64,000 bases of DNA, taken from the NCBI GenBank assembly GCA_000721375.1, contig JOGW01000006.1, forward strand, positions 240,187-304,186. Direction: 5' to 3'. Each line of letters starts with the position of its first letter. Positions within the stretch are counted from its first letter, which is position 1. Shown here one piece after another: positions 8,377-17,458 of the stretch. The position numbers and the translations under genes were made by a program. This DNA is from Streptomyces sp. NRRL B-3428 (lineage in GTDB: Bacteria; Actinomycetota; Actinomycetes; Streptomycetales; Streptomycetaceae). The notes under the pieces are model-generated. The model was not told the origin of the DNA and made no database searches. It worked only from the letters and a program-made list of their open reading frames with translations.

Positions 8377-8626
8377 TCAGGGCACAAGGACGACCTTGCC
8401 GAGGTTGGCACGGGCTTCGATGATCTCGTGCGCCCGTGCCGCTTCAGCCAGGGGAGTCCAGGACGACATCGACCGGCTCGCCCCAGTGCTCACTGTCGTA
8501 GGTCACGATCTCGTCGGCGCCCAGATCGCGCAGGAACTCCGCCTTGGCGTGCGAACTCACGGCCGCGACGACCCGTTCGATGCCCTGAAACTTGGCCAGT
8601 TGGACCGCTAGGTGCCCCACTCCGCT
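8377..8626 (-). pseudogene. Remnant of zinc-type quinone oxidoreductase (MDR family)
   Basis: One frame reads SGVGHLAVQLAKFQG and LRDLGADEIVTYD, the nucleotide-binding segment of NADPH:quinone oxidoreductases. It stops at 8446. A second frame then reads PLAEAARAHEIIEARANLG, the conserved C-terminus, ending at the stop at 8377. The catalytic N-terminus and the substrate region between the two parts are missing, with a frameshift at the join near 8450. This is a deletion-bearing relic of a gene that is normally about 310 residues. Confidence 0.8.
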
Positions 8627-8745
8627 CGCTGCGTCCGGTATGCGGCTGGCCAAGAGGGCGGGGGCAATGGCCAGTTCGGAGGGACGCCGCTGCCGGGAGC
8701 CTCCACGTCTTCGATGCGGAGTCATTGGAGGAGCCGGAAGACTGA

Positions 8746-9327
8746 TCAGTGAGTGGCACCGGCCTGCCGGCGGTGGACATCGGTGCTTGTGCTGTAGGTC
8801 AGAACGACAACGCCCGAGGCCAGTGGTGTTGTTCCGGTGAGTTTCAGGTGTGTGGTGTCGATGCCGTCGAGGGGTCGGGCGCCGCCCCCGGCGACGACGG
8901 GGAACATCCAGAAGTGGTACTCGTCGACCAACTTGTGCTCAAGCAGCGTCCGGTCCAGGTCGCCGGTGCTGAACTTCAGGATGTTCCGGCCGGGTTGCTC
9001 CTTCAGCCGGGCGACTTCCTTGGCTACGTCGCCGTCGATGACGGTGGCGTTCCAGGTGAGGTCGGCGTCGGTGAGAGTGCGCGAGGCCACGTACTTGGGC
9101 AGGGTGTTCATCCGTACCGCGTACTCGCCCTCTGTCTCCTCCATGCCCGGCCAGACCGGCGCGAAGATCTCGTACGTCTTACGGCCGAGCAGCAGCGCAT
9201 CCGCGGCGAACAGCAACTCGCGGGCGTAGGCGCTGTACTCATCATCGAAGTACGGAGCGGCGAACCTCTCCGGCGAGGAAACGACTCCGTCCAGCGTGAT
9301 GAACGTGGTTTCGACGAGCTTCCTCAT
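8746..9327 (-). CDS. Dihydrofolate reductase/RibD C-terminal family protein
   Basis: 193 residues. RKLVETTFITLDGVVSSPE at the start, ALLLGRKTYEIFAPVWPG in the middle and LVDEYHFWMFPVVAGGG near the end are signatures of the RibD_C/DHFR-like family, which binds NADPH. In Streptomyces such proteins are stand-alone reductases of unknown substrate, not true FolA. It follows the FAD monooxygenase by 12 bases on the same strand, so the two form an operon under the divergent TetR regulator. Confidence 0.85.
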   Translation of the reverse strand: MRKLVETTFITLDGVVSSPERFAAPYFDDEYSAYARELLFAADALLLGRKTYEIFAPVWPGMEETEGEYAVRMNTLPKYVASRTLTDADLTWNATVIDGDVAKEVARLKEQPGRNILKFSTGDLDRTLLEHKLVDEYHFWMFPVVAGGGARPLDGIDTTHLKLTGTTPLASGVVVLTYSTSTDVHRRQAGATH

Positions 9328-9339
9328 GGTGGTGTCCTC

Positions 9340-10545
9340 TCAGAACGTGCCGCTGACGCGGCGGGAGTCGGCGCAGTAGTCGGGCAGAGTCACGGTGCTG
9401 CTGACCTTGTCGCCCTGCCTGAGCAGGGCATTCATGAGCAGCGGGCGGGACAGCAGGGCATTGCGGATGCGTGCGCCGGTAGCCGTCCCGGGGGCGAGGA
9501 ACTTGGCCGTGCGGTCGCCGCCTGCCTGGCAGCCTTCGGCGTACTTGCGCAGGCGGCTCTCGTACCGGGTGAAGGCCGTTCGGTACTCGCCCTCGGCGCG
9601 GGCCAACTCGCCGGCGAGCACGTAGGCGGCGACCATCGCCGTTCCGGTGCCCATGCCGCCGATGGTCGCTCCGCAGGCGGCATCGCCGGCGAGGCACACC
9701 CGCCCGGTGGACCAGGTGTCGACGTCCGCCCGGCTGATCGCATCGAAGTACAGGTCCGGTGCCTGGCGAAGGGAGTCGAGCAGTCGGGGAACCTCCCAGC
9801 CCAGGTCGGCGAAAGCCTCGGCGATCAGCTTCTTCTGCTGGTCGGCGTCGTGCCGGTCGTACGACAACTCGGGGGAGGCGAAGACGAAGAACGCCCTTGC
9901 CCGGTTCGAACCCCGGTGGTCGGCGGCGACGGAGGCGAACCGCCCCGGCGCGTTGTGGCCCACCGAGCCCCTTTCGAGCCCCGGGTAGCTGTAGTCGGGC
10001 ACCTGCCATGTGGCGGCGTAGTAGCCGAGATGGCTGACGTAGTTCCGCTCCGGGCCGAAGGCGAGCCGGCGGACGTTGGAGTGCAGTCCGTCCGCTCCGA
10101 TCACCAGGTCGAAGTCGCGTGTGGCACCGCTGCGGAAGTCGACCCGCACGCCGGACGGGGTCTGGACCAGGCCGGTGATCGAATCACCGAAGAGGTACTC
10201 GGCGTCGGGGGCGCTGTGTTCGTACAGAACCCGGGACAGGTCTCCGCGCAGGACCTCAAGGGCGCCGCCGGCGAACTCGCCGGGCAGCTGCAACAGCGGG
10301 TGGCCGCGTTCATCCACGAAGCGGATCGGGCTGCCGCCGGTCTGCATGCTGCGCAGCTCCTCGTGCAGGCCCATCCGTTCAAGGACGGTCAGGTGTGTCT
10401 CGCCGCGGAAGTCGACGGCCTGACCACCCTCGCGCAGGGCCGGGGCGAGCTCGACGACAGTGGGGTTGAAGCCGTGGCGCCCCAGCCAGTAGGCGAGCGC
10501 GGGGCCGGCGATGCTCGCGCCGGAGATGAGGACGTTCTTGTTCAT
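9340..10545 (-). CDS. FAD-dependent aromatic-hydroxylase-type monooxygenase (TetX/PHBH-like)
   Basis: 401 residues from ATG 10545 with AAGGAGACACTCCT upstream. The N-terminal FAD fold is VLISGASIAGPALAYWLGRHG, the DG motif is VIGADGLHSNVRRLAFG, and the GD motif is VCLAGDAACGATIGGMGTG. It is a group A flavin monooxygenase that would hydroxylate an aromatic or polyketide-like compound with NADPH and O2. Its pairing with a TetR regulator and a small reductase suggests modification or detoxification of an antibiotic-like molecule. The substrate is inferred only by family. Confidence 0.88.
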   Translation of the reverse strand: MNKNVLISGASIAGPALAYWLGRHGFNPTVVELAPALREGGQAVDFRGETHLTVLERMGLHEELRSMQTGGSPIRFVDERGHPLLQLPGEFAGGALEVLRGDLSRVLYEHSAPDAEYLFGDSITGLVQTPSGVRVDFRSGATRDFDLVIGADGLHSNVRRLAFGPERNYVSHLGYYAATWQVPDYSYPGLERGSVGHNAPGRFASVAADHRGSNRARAFFVFASPELSYDRHDADQQKKLIAEAFADLGWEVPRLLDSLRQAPDLYFDAISRADVDTWSTGRVCLAGDAACGATIGGMGTGTAMVAAYVLAGELARAEGEYRTAFTRYESRLRKYAEGCQAGGDRTAKFLAPGTATGARIRNALLSRPLLMNALLRQGDKVSSTVTLPDYCADSRRVSGTF

Positions 10546-10591
10546 AGGAGTGTCTCCTTCCTCAAAACTGTGTCCAAGGGACGCTGTAATT

Positions 10592-10612
10592 ACTGTGTAC
10601 CATAGACACAGT
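10592..10612. promoter_or_regulatory. TetR operator, 7-7-7 inverted repeat
   Basis: ACTGTGT, 7-base spacer, ACACAGT: a perfect inverted repeat in the divergent promoter region of the monooxygenase and tetR genes. A further half-site (AACTGTGTCC) lies at 10566-10575. This is where the TetR protein should repress both directions. Confidence 0.75.
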
Positions 10613-10666
10613 TGAATGGGGTCGGCAAGGCATTTGGTTCGGCACAACATGCGGGAGCAGACAACG

Positions 10667-11383
10667 ATGGGCGGTGAACACGCCGCGGTGGTACGGCTGT
10701 TGTGGGGGCCGCATCCCGAGCCGGCGCGGGGGCCGAGGCGGACGCTCGACCTGGGCCGTATCGCGCGGGCCGCCGTCGAGATCGCCGACCGCGACGGTCT
10801 TGCCGAAGTCTCCATGCAGAGGGTCGCCGCACAACTGGGCGTCACCAAGATGGCGTTGTACCGGTACGTGCCGGGCAAAGCCGAGCTGGTCGCGCTGATG
10901 GTCGATGCCGCTGTGGGCCCCTACCCGACAGCGCAGAAGGCGCGAGGCGGCTGGCGGGAACAGCTGGCGGACTGGGCCGGCGAACTACTCGCCGTCTTCC
11001 GCCGACACCCCTGGTTGCTGGAGGCCACCATCGGGCCGCGGGTCGTCGGGCCAGGAGAGCTGTCCTGGCTGGAGCGTGCCGTCTCCGCACTGGCCGGTAC
11101 GGGGCTGAGCAGCGCCGAACGGATGGACGCCGCCGGCCTGTTGGCCGGTCACGTGCGCACCATCAATCTGCAGGTCCGCGCGGCAGGTCCGGCCGGCAAC
11201 CCAGAGTCCAAGCACGTCGCTGTCCTCGGCGACCTGCTGCAGGAACACGGCGAACGCTTCCCCGAACTCACCGCGGCCCTCGCCTCGGCAACCCACGGCG
11301 AAGGGCTGGATCAGGGATGGGAGTTCGGCCTCCAGTGCATCTTGGACGGCCTGGCCGTACTCGTCGACCAGCGCCCTCGATGA
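10667..11383 (+). CDS. TetR-family regulator with TetR_C tetracyclin-type ligand domain
   Basis: 238 residues from ATG 10667, which has GGGAG upstream; ATGs at 10649 and 10616 are alternatives, but 10616 abuts the operator. The helix-turn-helix is VSMQRVAAQLGVTKMALYRYVPGK. The C-terminal part (GGWREQLADWAGELLAVFRRHPWLLE) resembles the TetR class C-terminal domain that binds tetracycline-like ligands. Divergent from the monooxygenase, it most likely represses it and itself. Confidence 0.88.
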   Translation: MGGEHAAVVRLLWGPHPEPARGPRRTLDLGRIARAAVEIADRDGLAEVSMQRVAAQLGVTKMALYRYVPGKAELVALMVDAAVGPYPTAQKARGGWREQLADWAGELLAVFRRHPWLLEATIGPRVVGPGELSWLERAVSALAGTGLSSAERMDAAGLLAGHVRTINLQVRAAGPAGNPESKHVAVLGDLLQEHGERFPELTAALASATHGEGLDQGWEFGLQCILDGLAVLVDQRPR

Positions 11384-11428
11384 CCGCACCCTGATCCGGG
11401 GCAACGACCAGTCGGCGATGGCGGTGGC

Positions 11429-12904
11429 TCAGGTCTGCGCCATGTCCACAAAGCGCGAGTAGTGACCCTGGAAGGCCACGGTGATCGTCGCCGTCGGACC
11501 GTTACGGTGCTTGCCCACGATGATGTCCGCCTCGCCCGCGCGCGGGGACTCCTTCTCGTACGCATCCTCGCGGTGCAGCAGGATGACCATGTCCGCGTCC
11601 TGCTCGATGGAGCCGGACTCACGCAGGTCGGAGACCATCGGCTTCTTGTCCGTACGCTGCTCCGGACCACGGTTCAGCTGCGAGAGCGCGATCACCGGGA
11701 CCTCCAGCTCCTTGGCGAGGAGCTTGAGGTTTCGCGACATGTCCGAGACTTCCTGCTGACGGCTCTCGGAACGCTTCGAGCCACCGGCCTGCATCAGCTG
11801 CAGATAGTCGATGATCACGAGCCGGATGTCATTGCGCTGCTTGAGCCGCCGGCACTTGGCGCGGATCTCCATCATCGACAGGTTCGGGGAGTCGTCGATG
11901 TAGAGCGGCGCGGCCGAGACCTCGGGCATACGGCGCGCAAGGCGCGTCCAGTCCTCGTCCGTCATCGTGCCGGAACGCATGTGGTGCAGCGCCACCCGCG
12001 CCTCCGCCGACAGCAGACGCATCGCGATCTCGTTGCGCCCCATTTCGAGGGAGAAGATGACGCTGGGCAGGTTGTTCTTGATCGAGGCCGCGCGCGCGAA
12101 GTCCAGCGCCAGCGTGGACTTACCCATGGCGGGACGGGCCGCGATGACGATCATCTGGCCCGGGTGCAGACCGTTGGTGAGCGAGTCGAAGTCGCTGAAG
12201 CCGGTGGGCACACCGGTCATCTCCCCGCTACGGGAGCCGATCGCCTCGATCTCGTCGAGCGCGCCCTCCATGATGTCGCCGAGCGGGAGGTAGTCCTCGC
12301 TGGTGCGCTGCTCGGTGACGGCGTAGATCTCGGCCTGGGCGCTGTTGACGATCTCGTCTACGTCGCCGTCAGCCGCGTATCCCATCTGCGTGATCCGCGT
12401 ACCGGCCTCGACCAGGCGCCGCAGGACCGCGCGCTCGTGCACGATCTCCGCGTAGTACTCGGCGTTGGCCGCGGTGGGCACGGTCTGGACGAGCGTGTGC
12501 AGATACGGGGCTCCGCCGACCTTGGTGATCTCACCGCGTTTGACCAGCTCGGCCGCGACCGTGATGGGGTCGGCCGGCTCGCCCTTGGCATAGAGGTCGA
12601 GGATCGCCGTGAAGATCGTCTCGTGCGCGGGCCGGTAGAAGTCATGGCCCTTGATGACCTCGACGACATCCGCGATGGCGTCCTTGGACAGGAGCATGCC
12701 GCCGAGAACGGACTGCTCCGCGTCCAGATCCTGCGGCGGTACGCGCTCGAAGGCCGAGCCGCCGTCCCACGAACCGCCGTCGCGACCGCGGTCGTGCTGC
12801 TCGTCCCGACCCCGGCCACCGTTGGCACGCTGACGGGAGGCGGGCAGACGATCACTGGGACCGCTCTCGGCCCACGGGTCGTCCAAGGGCTCGGAGATAC
12901 TCAC
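11429..12904 (-). CDS. dnaB: Replicative DNA helicase DnaB
   Basis: 491 residues from GTG 12904, preceded by GGAGGAGG at good spacing. After a charged N-terminal tail comes the DnaB N-terminal domain (PPQDLDAEQSVLGGMLLSK), then the RecA-like motor with Walker A in ARPAMGKSTLALDFA, Walker B LVIIDYLQLM and the conserved SQLNRGPE and DLRESGSIEQDADMV motifs. It unwinds DNA 5' to 3' as a hexamer ahead of the replisome. No intein interrupts it. Upstream lies a cluster of DnaA-box-like sequences. Confidence 0.97.
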   Translation of the reverse strand: MSISEPLDDPWAESGPSDRLPASRQRANGGRGRDEQHDRGRDGGSWDGGSAFERVPPQDLDAEQSVLGGMLLSKDAIADVVEVIKGHDFYRPAHETIFTAILDLYAKGEPADPITVAAELVKRGEITKVGGAPYLHTLVQTVPTAANAEYYAEIVHERAVLRRLVEAGTRITQMGYAADGDVDEIVNSAQAEIYAVTEQRTSEDYLPLGDIMEGALDEIEAIGSRSGEMTGVPTGFSDFDSLTNGLHPGQMIVIAARPAMGKSTLALDFARAASIKNNLPSVIFSLEMGRNEIAMRLLSAEARVALHHMRSGTMTDEDWTRLARRMPEVSAAPLYIDDSPNLSMMEIRAKCRRLKQRNDIRLVIIDYLQLMQAGGSKRSESRQQEVSDMSRNLKLLAKELEVPVIALSQLNRGPEQRTDKKPMVSDLRESGSIEQDADMVILLHREDAYEKESPRAGEADIIVGKHRNGPTATITVAFQGHYSRFVDMAQT

Positions 12905-13099
12905 CGGGCCACCTCCTCCCGTCCGCCGAGCGGACCTCGCCGTGCCCCTCATTCCTACGGCACGACACTGACAAATAAGAGGCCCGACTCCGCTTCTGAC
13001 GCGACGGATCCGCAGGGGTTTCCCGGCAGGTTTCCCGGCAGGAGAACAGACGTGGGCGCCGCACCACGGTAGGGCCCCGGGCACCGTCAGCCAATCTGG

Positions 13100-13240
13100 T
13101 TATCCACAGGCCCTGTGGATAGCGCCCCCGATGCTGTGGAGAACTCCGCCAATCCTGTGCACGGCCCGGTGGACAGTGCTGTGAACAAGCCCTCAAGGTC
13201 TTCCGCAAACCACTCCTGACCTGCATCTTCCTTGTCCACC
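13100..13240. promoter_or_regulatory. Cluster of DnaA-box-like 9-mers upstream of dnaB
   Basis: TTATCCACA at 13100-13108 (exact E. coli box); reverse-strand CTATCCACA at 13114-13122, TTCTCCACA at 13135-13143 and TTGTTCACA at 13180-13188; forward TTGTCCACC at 13232-13240. A weaker CTGTCCACC-like copy lies near 13169. The region between dnaB and the divergent MATE gene (12905-13376) has no gene of its own. Confidence 0.6.
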
Positions 13241-13376
13241 AGCTGTGCAGAGAAAAAACTTCCCCAGTCGGACCAAGATCACGACAAACGGTGCGGCGCG
13301 ATCCACCCAAGAAGTGGCGATGTAATAGCCACTAGCTACTTGCATCCATTACCTGTGGAAGATTAGATTGGTGCTC

Positions 13377-14714
13377 ATGACACAGGCTCCCCCGACCCCC
13401 AAGGCCGTCCGTCGGGCGCATGACCGAGAGATCATCGCGCTCGCCGTGCCGGCCTTCGGCGCGCTCGTCGCCGAGCCACTGTTCGTGATGGTGGACAGCG
13501 CCATCGTGGGTCATCTCGGCACCGCTCAACTCGCCGGTCTCGCGGTCGCCTCGAGCCTTCTCCTGACCGCCGTCGCGGTCTTCGTCTTCCTCGCATACGC
13601 CACCACGGCGGCCGTCGCCCGCAGGGTCGGCGCCGGAGACCTGCAGTCGGCGATCCGCCAGGGCATGGACGGCATCTGGCTGGCCATACTCCTCGGCGTC
13701 GCCACACTCGCCGTCGTCATCCCCACCGCTCCGGCGATCGTGGACTTCCTCGGCGCCTCCGACACCGCGGCGCCGTACGCCATCACCTATCTGCGTATCT
13801 CCGCGATCGGCATCCCGGCGATGCTCATCGTGCTCGCCGCGACCGGCGTGCTGCGCGGACTCCAGGACACCAGGACCCCGCTGTACGTGGCCATCGGCGG
13901 CTTCACGGCCAACGCCGCCCTCAACGCGGGCCTCGTCTACGGCGCCGACCTCGGTATCGCCGGCTCCGCCTGGGGCACGGTCCTCGCCCAGTACGGCATG
14001 GCGGCCGCGTATCTCGTCGTCGTGGTCCGCGGAGCCCGCCGGCACGGCGCCTCACTGAAGCCCGACGCCGCCGGTATCCGCGCCTGCGCCCAGGCCGGCG
14101 CGCCCCTCCTCATCCGTACGCTCTCCCTGCGCGCGATCCTGATGATCGCCACCGCCGTGGCCGCCCGTATGGGGGACGCCGAGATCGCCGCGCACCAGAT
14201 CATCCTGTCCCTGTGGAGCCTGCTGGCCTTCGCGCTGGACGCCATCGCGATCGCGGGCCAGGCGATCATCGGCCGCTATCTGGGGGCGGGCGACACGGAG
14301 GGCGCGAAGGGTGCCTGCCGCAGGATGGTCCAGTGGGGGATCGCCTCGGGTATTGCCCTCGGCATTCTCGTAGTGGCGGCCAGCCCGCTGCTGCTGCCGC
14401 TGTTCACCAGCGACTCGTCCGTCCACGACGCCGCACTCCCGGCCCTGATCGTGGTGGCCCTCTCCCAGCCGATCTCGGGGATCGTCTTCATCCTGGACGG
14501 TGTGCTGATGGGCGCGGGCGACGGCCCGTACCTGGCCTGGGCCATGCTCGCCACCCTGGCCGTCTTCACCCCTGTCGCCCTTCTGGTCCCCGTCTTCGGC
14601 GGCGGCCTGATGGCTCTCTGGCTGGCAATGACCCTGATGATGGCGGTCCGCATGCTGACCCTGTGGACCCGTACACGCTCGGGCCGCTGGATCGTCACGG
14701 GCGCCACGCGCTGA
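13377..14714 (+). CDS. MATE-family efflux transporter (DinF-like)
   Basis: 445 residues from ATG 13377 (GTG 13371 and TTG 13368 are also in frame). The start EIIALAVPAFGALVAEPLFVMVDSAIVGHLGT is the hallmark of the DinF branch of MATE exporters. About twelve membrane helices are visible, with the second-half repeat beginning near IRTLSLRAILMIATA. It exports cationic drugs or metabolites using Na+ or H+. It is divergent from dnaB and conserved in this position in Streptomyces. Confidence 0.9.
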   Translation: MTQAPPTPKAVRRAHDREIIALAVPAFGALVAEPLFVMVDSAIVGHLGTAQLAGLAVASSLLLTAVAVFVFLAYATTAAVARRVGAGDLQSAIRQGMDGIWLAILLGVATLAVVIPTAPAIVDFLGASDTAAPYAITYLRISAIGIPAMLIVLAATGVLRGLQDTRTPLYVAIGGFTANAALNAGLVYGADLGIAGSAWGTVLAQYGMAAAYLVVVVRGARRHGASLKPDAAGIRACAQAGAPLLIRTLSLRAILMIATAVAARMGDAEIAAHQIILSLWSLLAFALDAIAIAGQAIIGRYLGAGDTEGAKGACRRMVQWGIASGIALGILVVAASPLLLPLFTSDSSVHDAALPALIVVALSQPISGIVFILDGVLMGAGDGPYLAWAMLATLAVFTPVALLVPVFGGGLMALWLAMTLMMAVRMLTLWTRTRSGRWIVTGATR

Positions 14715-14820
14715 TTCAGCCCTGGGGCAATCAACCAGCCCGTCCGGCGCCTGAGGACGAGCGCGTCCAGCGCGATGGGGCAAGGGGCGCAGCCCCAACC
14801 AGCCCACCCGACCCGGGCAC

Positions 14821-14834
14821 GTTTCACGTGAAAC
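14821..14834. other. parS: parS site (exact)
   Basis: Exact GTTTCACGTGAAAC between the convergent MATE and rplI genes. Unlike some others here it is not embedded in a longer palindrome. Confidence 0.95.
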
Positions 14835-14864
14835 ACGTACCCGGAACAAGCCCGCGCAGCGCGA

Positions 14865-14893
14865 AGGGGCCGCACCCAACGGGTACGGCCCCT
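14865..14893. terminator. Terminator of the rpsF-ssb-rpsR-rplI operon
   Basis: 8-bp stem AGGGGCCG/CGGCCCCT around a 13-base loop, 31 bases beyond the rplI stop. It may serve the convergent MATE gene too. Confidence 0.6.
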
Positions 14894-14923
14894 CCACACG
14901 CTAAAAGCAAGCGCAGTGCTTAC

Positions 14924-15370
14924 TTACGCGGCGACAACCTCGATGGTCACCTTCGCGGCAACCTCGGGGTGCAGACGCACGGACGCCTCGTGGGCACCGA
15001 GCACCTTGATCGGCGCGCCCAGCTCGATACGACGCTTGTCGACCTGCGGACCGCCGGCAGCCTTGATCGCCGAGGCGATGTCGGCCGCGGTGACGGCACC
15101 GAAGAGACGACCGGAGTCGCCGGAGCGGGTGGCAAGGCGAACCTTGACGGCCTCGAGCTGGCCCTTGACCTGGTTGGCCTGCTCGATGGTCTGGATCTCG
15201 TGGATCTTGCGCGCGCGGCGGATCTGCGCCACGTCCTGCTCGCCACCCTTGGTCCAGCGGATAGCGAACTTCCGCGGGATCAGGTAGTTGCGGGCGTAGC
15301 CGTCCTTGACGTCGACGACGTCGCCGGCAGCGCCGAGGCCGGAGACCTCGTGGGTCAGGATGATCTTCAT
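14924..15370 (-). CDS. rplI: 50S ribosomal protein bL9
   Basis: 148 residues, the usual length. [28 protein letters not shown] matches the N-terminal domain that binds 23S rRNA; a long helix ([17 protein letters not shown]) links it to the C-terminal domain ending VTIEVVAA. It is the last gene of the rpsF-ssb-rpsR-rplI operon, 18 bases after rpsR. Confidence 0.97.
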   Translation of the reverse strand: MKIILTHEVSGLGAAGDVVDVKDGYARNYLIPRKFAIRWTKGGEQDVAQIRRARKIHEIQTIEQANQVKGQLEAVKVRLATRSGDSGRLFGAVTAADIASAIKAAGGPQVDKRRIELGAPIKVLGAHEASVRLHPEVAAKVTIEVVAA

Positions 15371-15388
15371 TGTTCTGTCACCCTTCCC

Positions 15389-15625
15389 TTATCGCGCGGT
15401 GGACGTGTAGGGCAGCAGCGCCATCTCACGGCTGTTCTTGACGGCCGTGGCGACGTCACGCTGGTGCTGCGTGCAGTTGCCGGTCACGCGGCGGGCACGG
15501 ATCTTGCCGCGGTCGGAAATGAACTTCCGCAGCATGTTCGTGTCCTTGTAGTCCACGTACTGGACCTTGTCCTTGCAGAAAGCGCAGACCTTCTTCTTAG
15601 GCTTGCGCACAGGCGGCTTCGCCAT
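15389..15625 (-). CDS. rpsR: 30S ribosomal protein bS18, zinc-binding form
   Basis: 78 residues. CAFC near the N-terminus plus a later CTQH cysteine makes this the cysteine-containing (C+) form. Streptomyces usually also encode a cysteine-free paralogue controlled by Zur elsewhere. bS18 binds next to bS6 on the small subunit platform, which explains the operon with rpsF. Confidence 0.97.
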   Translation of the reverse strand: MAKPPVRKPKKKVCAFCKDKVQYVDYKDTNMLRKFISDRGKIRARRVTGNCTQHQRDVATAVKNSREMALLPYTSTAR

Positions 15626-15688
15626 GGTGTTTCTCCTGTGTGATCAAGAAGTTTGGGTAAGCCCCGCCCTCTTCGTCAGCCGTGAGGC

Positions 15689-16297
15689 CTAGAAGGGGGG
15701 CTCGTCCGAGTAGCCGCCACCGGAGCCGCCGGAGCTTCCGCCCCAGCCGCCACCGCCACCGCCCTGCTGCTGACCGCCGCCGGCCGGCGCACCGGTCGCC
15801 CAGGGGTCGTCGGCGGGAGCTCCGCCGCCGCCCTGCTGACCGCCACCGGAGTTTCCACCCCAGTTGCCGCCGCCCTGCTGGCCGCCGCCACCGCCGCCGC
15901 CGTAACCACCGCCGCCGCCCTGACGGGCGCCGCCGCTGGTCTTGGTGACCTTGGCCGTGGCGGTCTTCAGGCTGGCGCCGACTTCCTCGACGTCCAGCTC
16001 GTAGACCGTGCGCTTGACGCCCTCGCGGTCCTCGTAGGACCGCTGCTTCAGCCGGCCCTGCACGATGACGCGCATGCCTCGCTGAAGCGACTCCGCGACG
16101 TTCTCCGCCGCCTGACGCCAGACCGAGCAGGTCAGGAACAGGCCTTCGCCGTCCTTCCACTCATTGGTCTGCTTGTCGAAGATGCGGGGAGTGGACGCGA
16201 CACGGAACTTCGCGACCGCCGCACCGGAGGGGGTGAAGCGCAGCTCGGGATCGTCGACAAGGTTGCCGACGATCGTGATGACGGTCTCGCCTGCCAT
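15689..16297 (-). CDS. ssb: Single-stranded DNA-binding protein SSB (SsbA)
   Basis: 202 residues. An OB-fold ([19 protein letters not shown], then [19 protein letters not shown] and [17 protein letters not shown]) is followed by a long glycine/glutamine-rich linker and the acidic tip DEPPF, which recruits replication and repair partners. It lies between rpsF and rpsR as in other actinobacteria. The Gly-rich linker from about residue 120 comes from GC-rich low-complexity DNA. Confidence 0.97.
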   Translation of the reverse strand: MAGETVITIVGNLVDDPELRFTPSGAAVAKFRVASTPRIFDKQTNEWKDGEGLFLTCSVWRQAAENVAESLQRGMRVIVQGRLKQRSYEDREGVKRTVYELDVEEVGASLKTATAKVTKTSGGARQGGGGGYGGGGGGGQQGGGNWGGNSGGGQQGGGGAPADDPWATGAPAGGGQQQGGGGGGWGGSSGGSGGGYSDEPPF

Positions 16298-16370
16298 GGG
16301 AGATACCTCTCGGCGGGTTGCTGCTGGCTGCTTGCTGCTACTCGGATCCCGATACCGCTGAGCCGGAAGC

Positions 16371-16661
16371 TCAGTGGGTCTCGGGGCGGAGGACCTTGGT
16401 CCGGAGGACCGACTCGTTCAGGTTCATCTGGCGGTCGAGCTCCTTGACGACCGCAGGCTCGGCCTGCAGGTCGATGACCGAGTAGATGCCCTCGGGCTTC
16501 TTCTTGATCTCGTACGAGAGACGACGACGGCCCCAGGTGTCGACCTTCTCAACCTTGCCGTTGGCCTCACGGACAACGGAGAGGAAGTTCTCGATCAGCG
16601 GCGAAACGGCACGCTCTTCGAGATCGGGGTCGAGGATGACCATCACCTCGTAATGACGCAT
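16371..16661 (-). CDS. rpsF: 30S ribosomal protein bS6
   Basis: 96 residues from ATG 16661, with a very strong site AAAGGAGGTG just upstream; longer in-frame starts would ignore it. [19 protein letters not shown] and [19 protein letters not shown] are typical bS6. First gene of the operon with ssb, rpsR and rplI. The leader contains a short hairpin (CCACGG/CCGTGG, 16691-16707) directly upstream of the ribosome site, where bS6:bS18 autoregulation occurs in other bacteria. Confidence 0.97.
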   Translation of the reverse strand: MRHYEVMVILDPDLEERAVSPLIENFLSVVREANGKVEKVDTWGRRRLSYEIKKKPEGIYSVIDLQAEPAVVKELDRQMNLNESVLRTKVLRPETH

Positions 16662-16940
16662 GTGTAACCCACCTCCTTTGGACTCAGCGGCCACGGTCGT
16701 TCCGTGGCAGGAGGGTTGTGATGCGTTAGCAACGGTATCGGTCGCCACTGACAATCAGGCCCCGCAGAGGCGGGGTCCCGGGTCGTGGGTACCCAGAGAC
16801 CTGGGCAGACACCGGTGCAGACGTTACAGAGTACCTGCCTCATGCCTTCCGGTTGAAATCCGCTGGTAAAGAGCCGCAATCTAGACACATCGGGTGTCCA
16901 CAGCGCTACGATGCGCCGCTCATGCCAGGAGGTGCCTCCC

Positions 16941-17258
16941 ATGGCACAGGCAATGCGACCGAATACCGCGACTTCTCTCTTCGCGACCGACGGAAAGCCC
17001 CATCCGCTCCAGGACACGCTCCTCGCGGTGACTCTGGTGCTCGGCATCACGGCTTTCGTCTCCGCGATGTTCCACAACCTCCATCTCCTCAGTTCCTGGA
17101 CCGGCCTCGCCGGGATCCTCACGGGCGCGTACGGACAGTTCATCTCCGAGACGACCCGTGAGCGGACCGCGCTGATCATCGGGCTCGGCGCCTCGGCGGT
17201 GGGCTTCTTCCTCGGCATGGCACACGGAGGCCTCTTCGGCGGCGTGATCGGCGGCTGA
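16941..17258 (+). CDS. Small membrane protein, two or three helices
   Basis: 105 residues from ATG 16941 with AGGAGG upstream. An N-terminal polar stretch is followed by hydrophobic helices around DTLLAVTLVLGITAFVSAMF, WTGLAGILTGAYGQF and LIIGLGASAVGFFLGMA, ending in a glycine-rich tail. I recognise it as a conserved hypothetical of Streptomyces next to femX but know no function. It sits 200 bases before femX on the same strand, so a link with the envelope is possible. Confidence 0.75.
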   Translation: MAQAMRPNTATSLFATDGKPHPLQDTLLAVTLVLGITAFVSAMFHNLHLLSSWTGLAGILTGAYGQFISETTRERTALIIGLGASAVGFFLGMAHGGLFGGVIGG

Positions 17259-17458
17259 CGCCGCACAGGCTGACACCGCACACGCCCACCGACACGTCCC
17301 GCACACCCCTCATAGCTGGCCTCGGCCCTCCGGACCCCACCGCGGACGGGCCGAGTCCCCATGCGCCCATTCGTGGCGCTCCCATGGCGCAGTAGGCTTC
17401 GGCGCGAGAGCCGGACCCCCTTCACTCCGGGGGACACCCCCGCCGAGGAGCGCCCCGC

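Noticed and set aside
16894..16902. Single DnaA-box-like GTGTCCACA upstream of the small membrane protein
   Set aside because: One isolated 8/9 match is expected by chance; no partners nearby.
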